Below, in pieces: positions 42,455 to 42,770 of a stretch of DNA of 42,770 bases; position 1 is the first letter of the stretch; every line of letters starts with the position of its first letter. A model generated the notes under the pieces. It had not been told where the DNA came from, made no database searches, and saw only the letters and a program-made list of their open reading frames with translations. The position numbers were made by a program, and so were the translations under genes. This DNA comes from Alphaproteobacteria bacterium (GTDB lineage: Bacteria > Pseudomonadota > Alphaproteobacteria > Rickettsiales > UBA1997), in contig JAGKWR010000014.1 in assembly GCA_021151765.1 (NCBI GenBank), positions 1-42,770 on the forward strand, in the 5' to 3' direction.

Positions 42455-42601
42455 AAATTCAGTAAAAATTAATTACGAAATCATTTTCTTAACGAATCTT
42501 TATTGCTTAATTTTGGCTGGCTTTATTCCTCCCGCACAGCGTCAGGCACTTAAAATAGCCATTAACCTAAATTTATTTTACAACCATAAACATTTTTCAA
42601 A

Positions 42602-42770
42602 ATGGAATACAGGATTGAAAAAGACACCATGGGTGAAGTGAAAGTCCCTGCAGACAAATATTGGGGCGCACAAACCGAGCGTTCGCGTAACAACTTTAAA
42701 ATTGGCCCTTCCGGCTCTATGCCAAAGGAAATTATAGAAGGTTTTGCCTACTTAAAAAAAGCTGCTGCAT
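42602..42770 (+). CDS. fumC: Fumarate hydratase class II, N-terminal part (runs off the window)
   Basis: Only the first 56 codons are present. They read MEYRIEKDTMGEVKVPADKY then WGAQTERSRNNFKIG and MPKEIIEGFAYLKKAAA, matching the start of class II fumarases (EKDSMGxVxVPADKxWGAQTxRS). The enzyme hydrates fumarate to malate in the TCA cycle. It is divergent from ftsH with a 147-base shared upstream region. The active-site His and GSSxMPxK loop lie beyond the window. Confidence 0.9.
   Translation, partial: MEYRIEKDTMGEVKVPADKYWGAQTERSRNNFKIGPSGSMPKEIIEGFAYLKKAAA

Noticed and set aside
1..42770. CRISPR arrays, rRNA genes, transposases and prophage genes
   Set aside because: No regularly spaced direct repeats, rRNA-like sequence, transposase or phage structural protein was found on reading through the window.

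Overview
The window is a gene-dense, low-G+C stretch (about one third G+C by eye, not computed) of a Gram-negative chromosome. The lipid A genes fabZ and lpxA, an outer-membrane TpsB porin, SecB, a lipoprotein, the tRNA-Glu sequence, and the style of DnaQ, ComEC and FumC suggest an alphaproteobacterium, perhaps from a low-G+C lineage of the Rickettsiales/Holosporales kind. The gene set includes photolyase, AlkB, branched-chain amino acid synthesis, gluconeogenic FBPase, two LysR regulators and a DAB-type inorganic carbon pump. That argues against a strongly reduced obligate endosymbiont. The taxonomic call is inference.

Layout. 20-5065 (+) is a tight five-gene operon: FAD oxidoreductase (COG2907 type), DUF1365, cyclopropane-fatty-acid synthase-like methyltransferase, chalcone isomerase-like secreted protein and CPD photolyase. 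Clusters of this kind belong to light/singlet-oxygen stress regulons in other proteobacteria. A terminator and tRNA-Glu(TTC) follow, then a GtrA-like membrane protein. 10193-5713 (-) is fabZ-lpxA-dnaQ-comEC; the ComEC carries a very lysine-rich insertion. 10392-15386 (+) is ilvB and ilvH with an unrelated 892-codon gene between them. That gene overlaps ilvH and shows weak hallmarks of a protein-kinase-like fold. rpmG and glpX follow, then an unrecognised 694-residue protein paired with secB.

19533-20940 is a looser region: an untenanted spacer, tRNA-Ser(GCT), a GC-richer cluster of inverted repeats touching the tRNA 3' end, a small GIY-YIG protein and an orphan PIN-like protein. 24199-21063 (-) is lysR-DUF3429-alkB-metallophosphoesterase. 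Divergent from it, 24308-27847 (+) encodes DabB and DabA, the two-subunit inorganic carbon accumulation system with the full DabA zinc-site signature. Facing it is a 931-residue protein whose C-terminal half is a divergent FolC/Mur-ligase and whose N-terminal half is unrecognised.

30826-34177 holds a zinc alcohol dehydrogenase with a divergent LysR gene, a YceI-family periplasmic protein and a YajG-like lipoprotein. 34216-42770 holds ispH, a stand-alone HPt protein, a membrane-anchored alpha-crystallin protein, an EptA-like phosphoethanolamine transferase, an unrecognised membrane protein, a TpsB transporter without a visible TpsA, an FtsH that lacks the usual first membrane helix, and the first 56 codons of fumC.

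The strongest candidates for something new are the kinase-like gene inside ilvBH, the FolC fusion next to the DAB operon, the 694-residue protein beside secB, the shortened FtsH and the lysine-rich ComEC insertion. No CRISPR array, rRNA, transposase or prophage was seen.
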